From assembly GCA_040876735.1 (NCBI GenBank), contig JBBDPC010000007.1, positions 1-41,646 on the forward strand: 41,646 bases of DNA. Reading direction: 5' to 3'. Of the stretch, positions 14,829-23,228 are shown in pieces. Origin of the DNA: Natronomicrosphaera sp040876735. Its GTDB lineage: Bacteria; Planctomycetota; Phycisphaerae; Phycisphaerales; Phycisphaeraceae. Position 1 is the stretch's first letter; each line of letters begins with the position of its first letter. Made by a program: the position numbers and the translations under genes. The notes under the pieces were generated by a model. It was not told the origin of the DNA. It did not search any database and saw only the letters and a list, made by a program, of their open reading frames with translations.

Positions 14829-16334
14829 ATGCCCGACCTCTCCCACTACGAAGCCTGGTTCGCCACCGGCAGCCAACACCTTTACGGCGATGAAACGCTC
14901 CAGCAGGTCGCCGACCATGCCAAAGTGATCGCGCAAGCGATCTCCGATGCCCAGGGCATCGCCGTCAAGGTCGTCTTCAAGCCCATCGTCACCACGCCCG
15001 ATGCGGTGCGCGACCTCTGCCTGGAAGCGAACCACGCGCCCAACTGCGTCGGCCTGATCGCATGGATGCACACCTTCTCGCCGGCGAAGATGTGGATCGC
15101 CGGCCTCAACGCGCTGCGCAAGCCGGTCGTCCACCTGCACACGCAGTTCAACCGCGACATCCCCTGGTCCACCATCGACATGGACTTCATGAACCTCAAC
15201 CAGTCGGCCCACGGCGGCCGCGAGTTCGGGTTCATCATGACCCGCATGCAGCGCAGCCGAAAGGTCGTCGTCGGCCACTGGCAGGACGAACAGGTGCACG
15301 CCCGCCTCGACGCCTGGGGCCGCGCCGCCTGCGCCTGGGCCGACACGCAGCGGCTCAAGGTCGCCCGCTTCGGCGACAACATGCGCGAGGTCGCCGTCAC
15401 CGAAGGCGACAAGGTCGAGGCCCAGATGCGCTTCGGCTATGCGGTCAACGGCTACGGGCTTGGCGACCTGGCCGAGGTCGTCAACGATGTCCGCGACGCC
15501 GACGTCGACCAGCTCGTCGCCACGTACGAACAGCAGTACACCGTCGCCAAACCGCTTCAGAAAAACGGCGAGCAGCGTGAATCGCTGCGCGACGCGGCCC
15601 GCATCGATCTGGGCCTGCGCGGCTTCCTCGACGCCGGCGGCTTCAAGGCCTTCACCGACACGTTCGAAAACCTGCACGGCCTCAAGCAACTGCCCGGCAT
15701 CGCCGCCCAGCGCCTCATGGCCGACGGCTACGGTTTCGGCGCGGAGGGCGACTGGAAAACCGCCGCGCTCGTCCGCGCCATGAAAGTCATGGCCCACGGC
15801 CTGCCCGGCGGCACGTCGTTCATGGAGGACTACACCTACCACTTCGAGCCGGGGAATATGGCGGTGCTCGGCGCGCACATGCTCGAAATCTGCCCCTCGA
15901 TCGCCGGCGACAAACCGTCGGTGGAGGTTCATCCACTGTCGATCGGTGGCAAGGCGGACCCGGTGCGGCTGGTCTTCACCGCGCCGTCGGGCCCGGGGCT
16001 GAACGCGGCGGTGCTGGACCTCGGCGACCGCTTCCGCCTGCTGGTGAACGAGGTGGACGTCGTGCAGCCGCCCGAGCCGCTGCCGAAGCTGCCCGTGGCC
16101 CGGGCGCTGTGGCGGCCCAAGCCCGACCTGCCCACCGCCGCCGCCGCCTGGATCCACGCCGGCGGTCCGCACCACACCGGCTTCAGCCAGGCGGTGACGC
16201 GCGAGCACCTGGAAGACTTCGCCGACATGGCGGGCCTGGAGCTGATGACGATCGACGCGGACACGCAACTGAGTGCCTTCCGCAAGGAGCTGCGCTTCAA
16301 CGCGATGTACCACCGCCTCGCGGCCGGGCGCTGA
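14829..16334 (+). CDS. araA: L-arabinose isomerase
   Basis: A 501-residue isomerase converting L-arabinose to L-ribulose with Mn2+. The N-terminal EAWFATGSQHLYGDETLQQV is nearly invariant in AraA. The acidic metal-binding residues appear in GFGAEGDWKTAALVR and FMEDYTYHFEPG, with a His in GAHMLEICPS and another in GGPHHTGFSQ. Length is standard (about 500). ATG 14829 follows CGGAGC closely; an extension to 14802 lies in the hairpin tail. With the kinase and epimerase upstream it completes the arabinose pathway in the order B-D-A, while no AraC or AraR regulator and no transporter is in the window. Confidence 0.96.
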   Translation: MPDLSHYEAWFATGSQHLYGDETLQQVADHAKVIAQAISDAQGIAVKVVFKPIVTTPDAVRDLCLEANHAPNCVGLIAWMHTFSPAKMWIAGLNALRKPVVHLHTQFNRDIPWSTIDMDFMNLNQSAHGGREFGFIMTRMQRSRKVVVGHWQDEQVHARLDAWGRAACAWADTQRLKVARFGDNMREVAVTEGDKVEAQMRFGYAVNGYGLGDLAEVVNDVRDADVDQLVATYEQQYTVAKPLQKNGEQRESLRDAARIDLGLRGFLDAGGFKAFTDTFENLHGLKQLPGIAAQRLMADGYGFGAEGDWKTAALVRAMKVMAHGLPGGTSFMEDYTYHFEPGNMAVLGAHMLEICPSIAGDKPSVEVHPLSIGGKADPVRLVFTAPSGPGLNAAVLDLGDRFRLLVNEVDVVQPPEPLPKLPVARALWRPKPDLPTAAAAWIHAGGPHHTGFSQAVTREHLEDFADMAGLELMTIDADTQLSAFRKELRFNAMYHRLAAGR

Positions 16335-16338
16335 GGGC

Positions 16339-16381
16339 GTTTAGCCCCGCCCGGCTCCCCGCGTGGGCGCGGGGGCTAAAC
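16339..16381. terminator. Hairpin terminator-like element after araA
   Basis: GTTTAGCCCC (16339-16348) pairs with GGGGCTAAAC (16372-16381), with further GC pairing inside. The element lies between araA and the convergent YeiB-like gene and has A-rich and T-rich bases at both feet, consistent with bidirectional termination. It shares the TTTAGCC end with the elements at 4333 and 14785. Confidence 0.65.
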
Positions 16382-16389
16382 CAGCCTCG

Positions 16390-17553
16390 TCAGATGTCAC
16401 CGTCGCGAGCGCCGTACAGCAGACGGCCGAGCCCCGCGCCGAAGCCATGGAGCAGTGCTTCAAGCGGACCGCGCGTGAACCAGCGACGCCACACCATGGC
16501 AAACAGCGCCGCGGCGATTGTGAAACTGGCGACGTAGACCAACGCCGGGCCCACCCGGTCTGCGGGTAGCAGGCCGCCCACGGCCGCCATCAGCAGCAGG
16601 TGGCCGACGTAGACCGTCAGCGCCAACTGCCCCATTGCCACCAACGGCCACATCCACCGGCCCATCCGGTCGCAGGCCAGCAGGCACAGCGCCAGCACCG
16701 CCACGGCCGACCCCATGCCACCGACCAGCCATGCGATCATCTGGTTGTGCGGTTCGGTGCTTGCCAGTTGCCACCAGCCCGCGTCGGGTGTGCCCGCGTC
16801 CAGCACCGCCGCGCCGCCGACGGCCAGCGCGCCGCCGAGGAGCATCGCCCCCCGCGTCGCGGCGTCGTCAAACCGGCGTCGACCGAGCCACATCCCGAAC
16901 AGCACCGGGGCCATCCAGACCACGGCCGGGTAGGAGCCGGTGAGCAGCAGGTCGCGGACGATTTCCAGCGGCGTATCCATCGTCACATCGGAGCCGTAGC
17001 GAGCCATCCACGCCGGCCGCCAGGTGCTGACCAGCCAGTACCCCACCGGCCCGGCGACGGCCACCACCCCCGCGGCCGCCAGCAGCAGCCGGTCGCGCAG
17101 GAACACCGCCGGCGCGGCCAGCAGAAAGTAGAGCGCGTAATAATGCAGGATCACCAGCACGCGCACATCCCGCAGCAACTCCAGCGCCAGCCCCAGCGGC
17201 AGGAGCACCGCCACCCGGGCCGCCAGTCGCGGCCAGCCGCGCCGCCACTTCGCCCGCGCCGCCCCACCCGCCAGCAGCGTCACGCCGATGCCCGCCAGCA
17301 GCACGAACAGCAGCGCCGCCCGGCCGTGGGAGAGGCGGTAGAAGTGGTCCGTCCAAGTGAAGGGGTCGCCGTCGGTCGGCCCGAAGTGGACCATCACCAT
17401 GCCGATGATCGCCACCGCCCGCGCCGCGTCGAGCCCGGCGATGCGCCGCCCCACAGCCGGGGCGGCCGATGGCGAGACGGGCATCTCGGCCTGAGGCGTC
17501 GCCTCGTCAAGCGCGTCCGCCGCCGCCGTGTCGCTTCGCTGGATCTCATCCAT
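16390..17553 (-). CDS. YeiB-like DUF418/DUF1624 multi-pass membrane protein
   Basis: A 387-residue protein with about ten membrane segments. RIAGLDAARAVAIIGMVMVHF is the usual first helix of the DUF1624/DUF418 acyltransferase-like superfamily, and the C-terminal PLVAMGQLALTVYVGHLLL and WRRWFTRGPLEALLH match DUF418. Members of this group are thought to act in acyl transfer on sugars or to be transport-like; biochemical evidence is thin, so no substrate is given. A hydrophilic, acidic 35-residue N-terminus precedes the first helix. ATG 17553 was chosen as the first Met after an Arg-rich, non-homologous extension to 17631. It converges on the arabinose operon. Confidence 0.82.
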   Translation of the reverse strand: MDEIQRSDTAAADALDEATPQAEMPVSPSAAPAVGRRIAGLDAARAVAIIGMVMVHFGPTDGDPFTWTDHFYRLSHGRAALLFVLLAGIGVTLLAGGAARAKWRRGWPRLAARVAVLLPLGLALELLRDVRVLVILHYYALYFLLAAPAVFLRDRLLLAAAGVVAVAGPVGYWLVSTWRPAWMARYGSDVTMDTPLEIVRDLLLTGSYPAVVWMAPVLFGMWLGRRRFDDAATRGAMLLGGALAVGGAAVLDAGTPDAGWWQLASTEPHNQMIAWLVGGMGSAVAVLALCLLACDRMGRWMWPLVAMGQLALTVYVGHLLLMAAVGGLLPADRVGPALVYVASFTIAAALFAMVWRRWFTRGPLEALLHGFGAGLGRLLYGARDGDI

Positions 17554-17708
17554 GGGTGTGGCCGCCTCGCATCCCGACCCGCCACGAACGACGTGCTGCG
17601 CGCGACGACGTCGGACCGGCGGCCGTGCCACCCAGCGTACACCAGGGCCCCTTGACGCGTGGCGTCAACATTGGACAATGACGCCACATCCTTGAATGGA
17701 GGTGCATC

Positions 17709-17929
17709 ATGCCCACGATCAACCCCGACGCGTTCGACAACGACTTTTCCTTTCGAGCCGACCAGTAAGCGCCGAAAAGGCTTCCCCTCCGAAACGCGCG
17801 TCAAGCGCGGTGACCGCATCGTGCACGGCACGAAGGAACTGGTCGAAAAGCTCGGCCGCAACGACCTGTGCCCCTGCGGTTCCGGGAGGCGGTTTTAAGA
17901 AATGCTGCATGAAAAGCGGCCGCTTTTGA
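17709..17929 (+). pseudogene. Small SEC-C zinc-motif protein gene interrupted by two +1 shifts
   Basis: A start with an excellent ribosome-binding site (GGAGG 17698-17702, six nt before ATG) opens the protein MPTINPDAFDNDF. The frame then fails at TTTT (17745-17748), continues one base later as PFEPTSKRRKGF through LGRNDLCPCGSG, meets a TAA stop at a second TTTT (17893-17896, TTT TAA), and resumes one base later as KKCCMKSGRF. Dropping one T at each run gives a continuous 72-residue protein ending in the SEC-C motif CPC...KKCC, a zinc-binding signature also found at the C-terminus of SecA. A strong terminator follows. Options are assembly errors, a recent pseudogene, or programmed +1 frameshifting on UUU-U. 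The protein logic is clear; which option holds is not. Confidence 0.75.
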
Positions 17930-17969
17930 CGGCGTGAACAAGCAGCATTACGTCCGCGACTGATCCTTC

Positions 17970-18002
17970 GGCCGTCGTCCCGCACCGGGCGACGGCCTTT
18001 TT
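17970..18002 (+). terminator. Rho-independent terminator
   Basis: GGCCGTCG (17970-17977) pairs with CGACGGCC (17990-17997), extended inside by CCC/GGG around a short loop and followed by TTTTT. It ends the SEC-C transcript and is the clearest intrinsic terminator in the window. Confidence 0.85.
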
Positions 18003-18042
18003 CATGCGGCCGTTCGCTGGCCCATGGGAGACGAGAAACCGG

Positions 18043-19986
18043 CTACCGGCGAAGCCGGCGCAGTTCATCCGTCGCCAGGTCGATCCACATCTGCGGGTCG
18101 TCCACCTCGACCGGCTGGGTGATGATCTGGCCGTTGGCATCTTCAAAGCCCGCCAGTGTGACGAAACCCTCGTCCCAGTCGACCTCGAAGCGGAGTCGGC
18201 GACCCTCGTGCACCACGACGAACGCCTCGTTAGAGGCGACCACGAGCGACTCGCCGCGCGGGTTGTCGCTGAGCATGCTCCGCCCGTACCACCGCTCGGC
18301 CGCCGGCTCCTGGCCGGTGAACAGGTGCTCCAGGGTCGGCAGCAGGTCCGCGTGCGTGGTCGGCGCGGCGACCGTCCGCCGGGGCACGTCGGCGCCGATG
18401 ATGAAAAGCGGCGTTCGCACCGCATGATCGCTCAGGCTGTGCGAGTGGCCGAAGCGGCCGTCTTCGCCGAACATCTCGCCATGGTCGCCGGTGACGACGA
18501 CGACGTTGCGCTCGAGGTCGACCTGATCGATGAAGTCCGCCACCAGGTCGTCGGCGAACCGCAGCGCGTTGCGGTAGTGGTTCATCAATGGCTGGCGAAG
18601 TGACGGCGAGAGCTTCTCCCGCGTGGTCGGGTCCCATTGCAGGGTGGTCGGGACCGGCTGGAGGATTTCATATTCGGACGGGTAGGCGTAGCCCCAGTGG
18701 GTGGAGATGAGAAACGCGAGGGCGAACATCGGCTGCTCGTCTTCGAGATGACGGGACAGCGCCGCCATCGTTCGGCGGTCGCGTCGCGGGAAGGTGTCGT
18801 CCTCCGCCTCCGACCGCTCCTGGCCTTCGACCACGTCGAACGTCCGGTCGCTCATGAACTGCTCGCGCCCGTTCCAGGCGATGGGATGGCTGGTCGTGTA
18901 GACGGTGCGCAAGTCGGACGCCTTGGCGAGCGCCAGGATCGGGGGCAGGTTGGGGTCGGGCCCGTTGAGGTCGTAAAGCAGAGCCGATCGGCCGTACATC
19001 AGCGAGTAGAGGCCCAGCTCCGAGCGGTTGGTGGCCGCGTAATGCCGGGTCATGTGCAGGCCCTGATCCGCCCGGGCGGCGAGGCGCGGCATCCAGCCGG
19101 CGGCCAGGGCTTCGTGGCGCATGCTTTCGATGACGATGACGATCACGTTCTTGTCTTCGATCGGCAGCGCCTCGCCGAACGCGGACCGGGGGGCGTACGC
19201 CAGGTGGGGCCGTGCCTGGTGGAAGGCCTCGTTCACCTTCGCTTCGATCTGCCGCATCGACGGATGGTCCGTCCATTGCGATCGGCCGGCGGCATCGCCC
19301 ACGCGGATGTCGAACGGCAGCGCCGCCCACGCCCGGTGCATCAGGCGAGCGTCCGACGCCGAGTTGCTCAGCTCGATCGGCAGCAGCACGAGCACGATCA
19401 CCAGCCCCACCGCCGCCACCCGGCAACGGGCATGCAGAAGCCAGTGCGAGTCATGGTGCAGCCGGCGGGCGACGTAGAACGCGATGCCGATCCCCAGGCC
19501 CGCCACGATGATGGTTTCCACGCAGACGCGAAGGCTCAGCAGCACCCAGGGCAGGGCGTCGCCGGTCATCCCCCAGGCGTCGGGCTCGCCGGCGAACCCC
19601 AGCAGGTCGCTCACCCGCAGGCCGAAGATGCTGAACATATGCACGTCCAGCACCAGCAGGCTGGCCATCCCCGCCGAGCCCGCCAGCCAGATCGCCGTGC
19701 CCAGACGCGATCGGCCGACCTGGATGCACCCGATCGCCAGCACCGTCATGGGCACGAAGCAGAGGAACGTCATCGACCAGACGATCCACCCCACCAGGAA
19801 CCGGTCCCACGGCGTCACCTCCAGCTTCGTGAGGCCCAGCAGCACGTCGTACGGGGGCAACTGCCGGCCGACGGACAACGCGAACGTGCCTGCAACGGTG
19901 GCGAGGAACAGCGCAAACGACAGGTGGCTCCTGATCTCTTTACAATGTGTCGACCCGCTCATGCTCACCGTTGTATCCGAAATCAT
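18043..19986 (-). CDS. PbgA/YejM-like inner-membrane sulfatase-fold protein
   Basis: About 647 residues. Five hydrophobic segments occupy the first 270 residues, then a large extracytoplasmic domain begins with VIVIVIESMRHEAL. The domain contains HYAATNRSELGLYSLMYG, where the Ser matches the position of the catalytic nucleophile in PbgA/YejM and LtaS-type proteins, and VVVTGDHGEMFGEDGRFGHS, the metal-binding DHG element. Five TM helices plus a sulfatase-like domain is the PbgA/YejM architecture, a regulator of lipopolysaccharide and cardiolipin balance; phosphoglycerol or phosphoethanolamine transferase activity is the alternative. The start is uncertain: ATG 19986 or ATG 19962 both suit, while the frame to 20235 is Arg/Gly-rich. 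A run of 11 G lies upstream. Confidence 0.8.
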   Translation of the reverse strand: MISDTTVSMSGSTHCKEIRSHLSFALFLATVAGTFALSVGRQLPPYDVLLGLTKLEVTPWDRFLVGWIVWSMTFLCFVPMTVLAIGCIQVGRSRLGTAIWLAGSAGMASLLVLDVHMFSIFGLRVSDLLGFAGEPDAWGMTGDALPWVLLSLRVCVETIIVAGLGIGIAFYVARRLHHDSHWLLHARCRVAAVGLVIVLVLLPIELSNSASDARLMHRAWAALPFDIRVGDAAGRSQWTDHPSMRQIEAKVNEAFHQARPHLAYAPRSAFGEALPIEDKNVIVIVIESMRHEALAAGWMPRLAARADQGLHMTRHYAATNRSELGLYSLMYGRSALLYDLNGPDPNLPPILALAKASDLRTVYTTSHPIAWNGREQFMSDRTFDVVEGQERSEAEDDTFPRRDRRTMAALSRHLEDEQPMFALAFLISTHWGYAYPSEYEILQPVPTTLQWDPTTREKLSPSLRQPLMNHYRNALRFADDLVADFIDQVDLERNVVVVTGDHGEMFGEDGRFGHSHSLSDHAVRTPLFIIGADVPRRTVAAPTTHADLLPTLEHLFTGQEPAAERWYGRSMLSDNPRGESLVVASNEAFVVVHEGRRLRFEVDWDEGFVTLAGFEDANGQIITQPVEVDDPQMWIDLATDELRRLRR

Positions 19987-20102
19987 GCCTGGGTAAAGGT
20001 GGAACCAACCGCGAAGCGGCTGCCATGCCACGATCGGCGGGCGACCGTCGCAACGTTCCGAAGCGGTCGCCCTGCCCATGAAAACATTGGGGGATGGCCG
20101 GA

Positions 20103-20141
20103 TCACACGCCGCCCCCCCCCCCGCGCGCCCCCACGTGTGA
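20103..20141. repeat. Poly-C (poly-G) tract of 11 within a small hairpin
   Basis: A run of eleven C (20113-20123), with other GC-rich sequence, is bracketed by TCACACG (20103-20109) and CGTGTGA (20135-20141), perfect inverted arms. It lies between the thioredoxin-like gene and the sulfatase-fold gene, on the upstream side of the latter. Tracts of this length can slip during replication. Confidence 0.7.
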
Positions 20142-20236
20142 GCCTGGCGCAGCCGCAAGGCAGGCCCCGCGCCGCCTGCCCCGGCTGAACCGGAGGCGAC
20201 GACCACGGCGCCAGTGACACCCGTGAAACCCCCACG

Positions 20237-21019
20237 CTACTGCAGCAGCGCCTGCATGTCCGCGAGCACCTTGCGCGGGCCGACGTACCGGCCGTCGACG
20301 TAGCTGCCGGAGACCACGTCGCCTTCCCGGTCGACGATCACGAGGTTGGGAATGCCGCGCCCGCCATAGGTGTTCTTCAACTGGCTGGCGGCGATGCGGT
20401 CGAACGGCACGGCGGGAAAGCCCATGTTGTCCGCGCTCATGTAGTCGCTCATGGCGCCGGCCGAGCGGTCGGAACTGACGAGCACGATTTCGAAGTTGCC
20501 CTCGTCCGCGTTCTGGTTGTGAAACGTCACCAGGCTCGGCGTGAACGCCCGGCAGGGGCCGCACCACGACGCCGAGAAGTAGAGCAGCACGTATTCCTTG
20601 TCCGCCAGGATGTCGCTCGACCCGGTGTTCCCGTTGGCATCCACCAGCGTGGGCCCGATCGCTTCGATCAACGCCACGTGCCCGGGCTCCGCCGCCCCGG
20701 GGGCGGGGGCGGTGGGCACATGCCCCTGCGCGAGCAGCGCTTCCAGTTCCGCCTTCAGCGCGGCGACCGTTTCGCTGTCGTCCCGCCGTTCGTAGGTTTC
20801 AATGGTTCGCTGGTAGTTGCGCTCAAGGGTGGCGTTGGCGCGCTCGACGGCCGCAAGGTAGGCCTGCGACGCCGTTTCGATCTGCTCCGCGTGCCGGGCC
20901 TTGGCGCCCTCCAGCCGCCGCTCGTCCTGATCCAGCAGCCCGCCCGCCCCATACAGCACGGGCACCGCCACCACCGCCGCCAGCACACCACCGACGCCAA
21001 CCTGCATGAGTCGTTTCAT
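20237..21019 (-). CDS. Membrane-anchored thioredoxin/tryparedoxin-like protein
   Basis: A 260-residue protein with an N-terminal signal or anchor segment (residues 7-28). A charged helical stretch, probably coiled coil, spans 30-98, a Pro/Ala linker follows, and the C-terminal domain is of thioredoxin fold. The active site WCGPCRAFTP starts at W152 (C153, C156); the FTP ending and the EIVLVSSDRSAGAM strand are typical of nucleoredoxin/tryparedoxin-type domains rather than classical TlpA. It should act outside the cytoplasm on disulfides, partner unknown. ATG 21019 has AGGGGA about nine nt upstream. It precedes the sulfatase-fold gene on the same strand, 250 nt away. Confidence 0.85.
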   Translation of the reverse strand: MKRLMQVGVGGVLAAVVAVPVLYGAGGLLDQDERRLEGAKARHAEQIETASQAYLAAVERANATLERNYQRTIETYERRDDSETVAALKAELEALLAQGHVPTAPAPGAAEPGHVALIEAIGPTLVDANGNTGSSDILADKEYVLLYFSASWCGPCRAFTPSLVTFHNQNADEGNFEIVLVSSDRSAGAMSDYMSADNMGFPAVPFDRIAASQLKNTYGGRGIPNLVIVDREGDVVSGSYVDGRYVGPRKVLADMQALLQ

Positions 21020-21114
21020 TGCTTGTGTCCCCTGGTAAGAGAATATGACGTTCGCCCCATCTTACCCGCCCGCCACCGGCACACCAACACCGGGCAGAAA
21101 AACGTCCCCTGCCC

Positions 21115-21120
21115 TACACT
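21115..21120 (+). promoter_or_regulatory. -10-like TACACT box 8 nt before the truA start
   Basis: TACACT is followed by GTCCGCCC and the GTG start at 21129, with no ribosome-binding site between. This fits a leaderless or nearly leaderless message. Confidence 0.33.
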
Positions 21121-21128
21121 GTCCGCCC

Positions 21129-21923
21129 GTGCCCACGATCCAACGCTACAAGCTCACCCTCGCCTACGACGGCACGCACTTCCACGGCTGGCAGAAGCAG
21201 CACCCGCCCGGCGTCGATCGGCCGCTGCGCACCGTGCAGCAGGTCGTCGAAGACGTGCTCTGCGAAGTGCTCCACCAGCCCGTCCGCCTGCTCGGCGCCA
21301 GCCGCACCGACGCCGGCGTCCACGCCCGGGGCCAGGTGGCGCAGTTCGACGCGGCCTGCCCGATCCCGCTTCAGCGCATGGCCCTGGCGTTCAACAGCCG
21401 GCTGCCGCCCGACGTGGAAGTGCGAAGCTGCGAACTCGCCCCGCCGCGGTTCGACTGCATCAACGACTGCACGAGCAAGCAGTATCGCTACCGCATCTGG
21501 AACACCGCGCAGCGCCCGCTCGAACGCCGGCACATCGTCTGGCACTGCTGGACGCCGCTCGACCTTGACCGCATGAACGACGCCGCCCGCCGGCTGCCGG
21601 GCATGCACGATGTGGCGGGGTTCGCGGCGGCGAAGCATGGCCGGCAGTCGACGATCCGCACGATCCACGCCTGCGAAGTGACACGCGACCCCGGACCCGG
21701 ACCCACCCCCGGACCCGGCAGCCCGGAGGTGCACATCACCATCTCCAGCGACGGGTTCCTCTATAACATGGTGCGCATCGTGGCGGGCACGCTCGTCGAG
21801 GTCGGCCGGGGCCTGTTCGAGCCCGAGCGCATCGACGAGATCCTCCGCACCGCCGACCGCCGCCGCGCCGGCCCGACGCTGCCGCCGCAGGGGCTCTGGC
21901 TGGAGTGGATACGCTATGGGTGA
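21129..21923 (+). CDS. truA: tRNA pseudouridine(38-40) synthase TruA
   Basis: A 264-residue enzyme that converts uridines 38-40 of the tRNA anticodon arm to pseudouridine. YKLTLAYDGTHFHGWQKQ starts the protein and the catalytic aspartate is D61 in SRTDAGVHARGQ. FLYNMVRIVAGTLVEVGRG near the C-terminus is another family signature. The GTG at 21129 is chosen because homology begins four residues later; a frame to 21045 adds 28 unrelated residues. An unusual Pro-Gly repeat (about residues 185-198) is inserted in a surface loop between conserved strands. The gene is followed by a short stretch (21924-22028) of repeated ATGTCG/CGACAT words before the glycosyltransferase. Confidence 0.93.
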   Translation: MPTIQRYKLTLAYDGTHFHGWQKQHPPGVDRPLRTVQQVVEDVLCEVLHQPVRLLGASRTDAGVHARGQVAQFDAACPIPLQRMALAFNSRLPPDVEVRSCELAPPRFDCINDCTSKQYRYRIWNTAQRPLERRHIVWHCWTPLDLDRMNDAARRLPGMHDVAGFAAAKHGRQSTIRTIHACEVTRDPGPGPTPGPGSPEVHITISSDGFLYNMVRIVAGTLVEVGRGLFEPERIDEILRTADRRRAGPTLPPQGLWLEWIRYG

Positions 21924-22028
21924 TGTCGCATGTCGCATCGCGGATGTCGGATGTAAACAAATACTCTGCTCGCCGCTGGCGTCCATGCGCGATACATTCG
22001 ACATGCCCGATCCCACATTCGACATCCG

Positions 22029-23228
22029 ATGAAAATCCTCCACCTCATCACTCGCCTGATCCTCGGCGGGGCGCAGCAGAACACCGTGATGAGCTGCGCC
22101 GCCCAGGTCGCCGCCGGCCACGACGTCACGCTCGCCTACGGGCCCATCTACGGCCCCGAAGGGTCGCTGCTGGAACAGGCGCAACGCAGCGGCGCAACTC
22201 TTGTCGAACTGCCCGCCATGCACCGCGCGATCCGTCCCGTCAACGACCTGCGCTGCTACGTCGCCCTGCGCAAGCTCATCCGCGAGCTCAAGCCCGACGT
22301 CGTGCATACCCACTCATCCAAAGCGGGCATCCTCGGCCGGCTCGCCGCGTCGAAGGAAAACGTGCCGGCGATCATCCACACCGTCCACGGCCTGCCGTTC
22401 CACGACCGTCAACCCCGCTGGGTCCACCGCACCTACGTCGCCCTCGAACGCCACGCCGCGAAGCATTGCCATCACCTGATCGCCATCACGCCCGCCATGG
22501 TCGACGCCTTCGTCGCCGCCCGCATCGCCGCCGCCGACCGCTTCACCGTCATCCCCTCCGGCGTCGAACTCGCCCGCTTCGAGCGCGACCGCCGCCACGG
22601 CCCGGCCGTCCGCGACGAGCTTGGCATCCCGCCAGACGCGCCGCTGCTGGGCATCGTCGCCCGCCTCGATCCGCTCAAGGGCCACGACGACCTGCTCGCC
22701 ATCATGCCCGCCTTGCTCGACCGCCTGCCCGAACTGCGGTTGCTCTGCGTCGGCGACGGGTTCTATCGCCCGCAACTCGAAGCGCAGCTTGCGGACAAGC
22801 CGTGGCGCGACCGGGTCATCCTCACCGGCCTCGTGCCGCATGATCGGGTGGGGCATCTGCTCACCGCCGTGGATGTGAAGGTGCTGCCCAGCTACCAGGA
22901 AGGGCAGAGCCGGACGCTGATCGAGGCGCTGCTGTGCGGCTGCGGCATCGTGGCGTACAACATCGGCGGCATGCCGTCGATCTGCGTCGACGGCGAAACG
23001 GGTAAACTCGTCGAGCCCGGCGACCGTGCCGCGCTCGCCGACGCGATCGCCTGGATGTTCGACCATTCCACCGAGCGCATCGCGATGGTCCAGCGCGGCC
23101 AGGCCCACGTCCGCGAGCACTTTGACGCGCGGCGGATGGTGGCGATGATCGAGCAGGTGTATGAGAACGTGTTAGCTCGGGGTTCGGGATTCGGGTTTCG
23201 GGATTCGGGTTCAAACCCACCATCCTGA
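22029..23228 (+). CDS. GT4-family glycosyltransferase
   Basis: A 399-residue GT-B retaining glycosyltransferase. The N-terminal domain starts with MKILHLITRLILGGAQQN and carries HTHSSKAGILGRLAA and HTVHG; the C-terminal domain has GIVARLDPLKGHDDL, and YQEGQSRTLIEALLCG holds the E-x7-E motif that binds the nucleotide sugar. Donor and acceptor are unknown. The last 16 residues (GSGFGFRDSGSNPPS region) are encoded by the left arm of an intergenic repeat of TTCGGGA/TTCGGGT words and are probably not functional. It is the first of four same-strand genes with a PIG-L deacetylase, a sulfatase and an MFS permease. Confidence 0.88.
   Translation: MKILHLITRLILGGAQQNTVMSCAAQVAAGHDVTLAYGPIYGPEGSLLEQAQRSGATLVELPAMHRAIRPVNDLRCYVALRKLIRELKPDVVHTHSSKAGILGRLAASKENVPAIIHTVHGLPFHDRQPRWVHRTYVALERHAAKHCHHLIAITPAMVDAFVAARIAAADRFTVIPSGVELARFERDRRHGPAVRDELGIPPDAPLLGIVARLDPLKGHDDLLAIMPALLDRLPELRLLCVGDGFYRPQLEAQLADKPWRDRVILTGLVPHDRVGHLLTAVDVKVLPSYQEGQSRTLIEALLCGCGIVAYNIGGMPSICVDGETGKLVEPGDRAALADAIAWMFDHSTERIAMVQRGQAHVREHFDARRMVAMIEQVYENVLARGSGFGFRDSGSNPPS

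Noticed and set aside
18637..20217. Open frame of about 526 codons antisense to the PbgA/YejM-like gene
   Set aside because: His/Arg/Gln-rich composition with no motif; the minus-strand gene has clear TM helices and sulfatase motifs.
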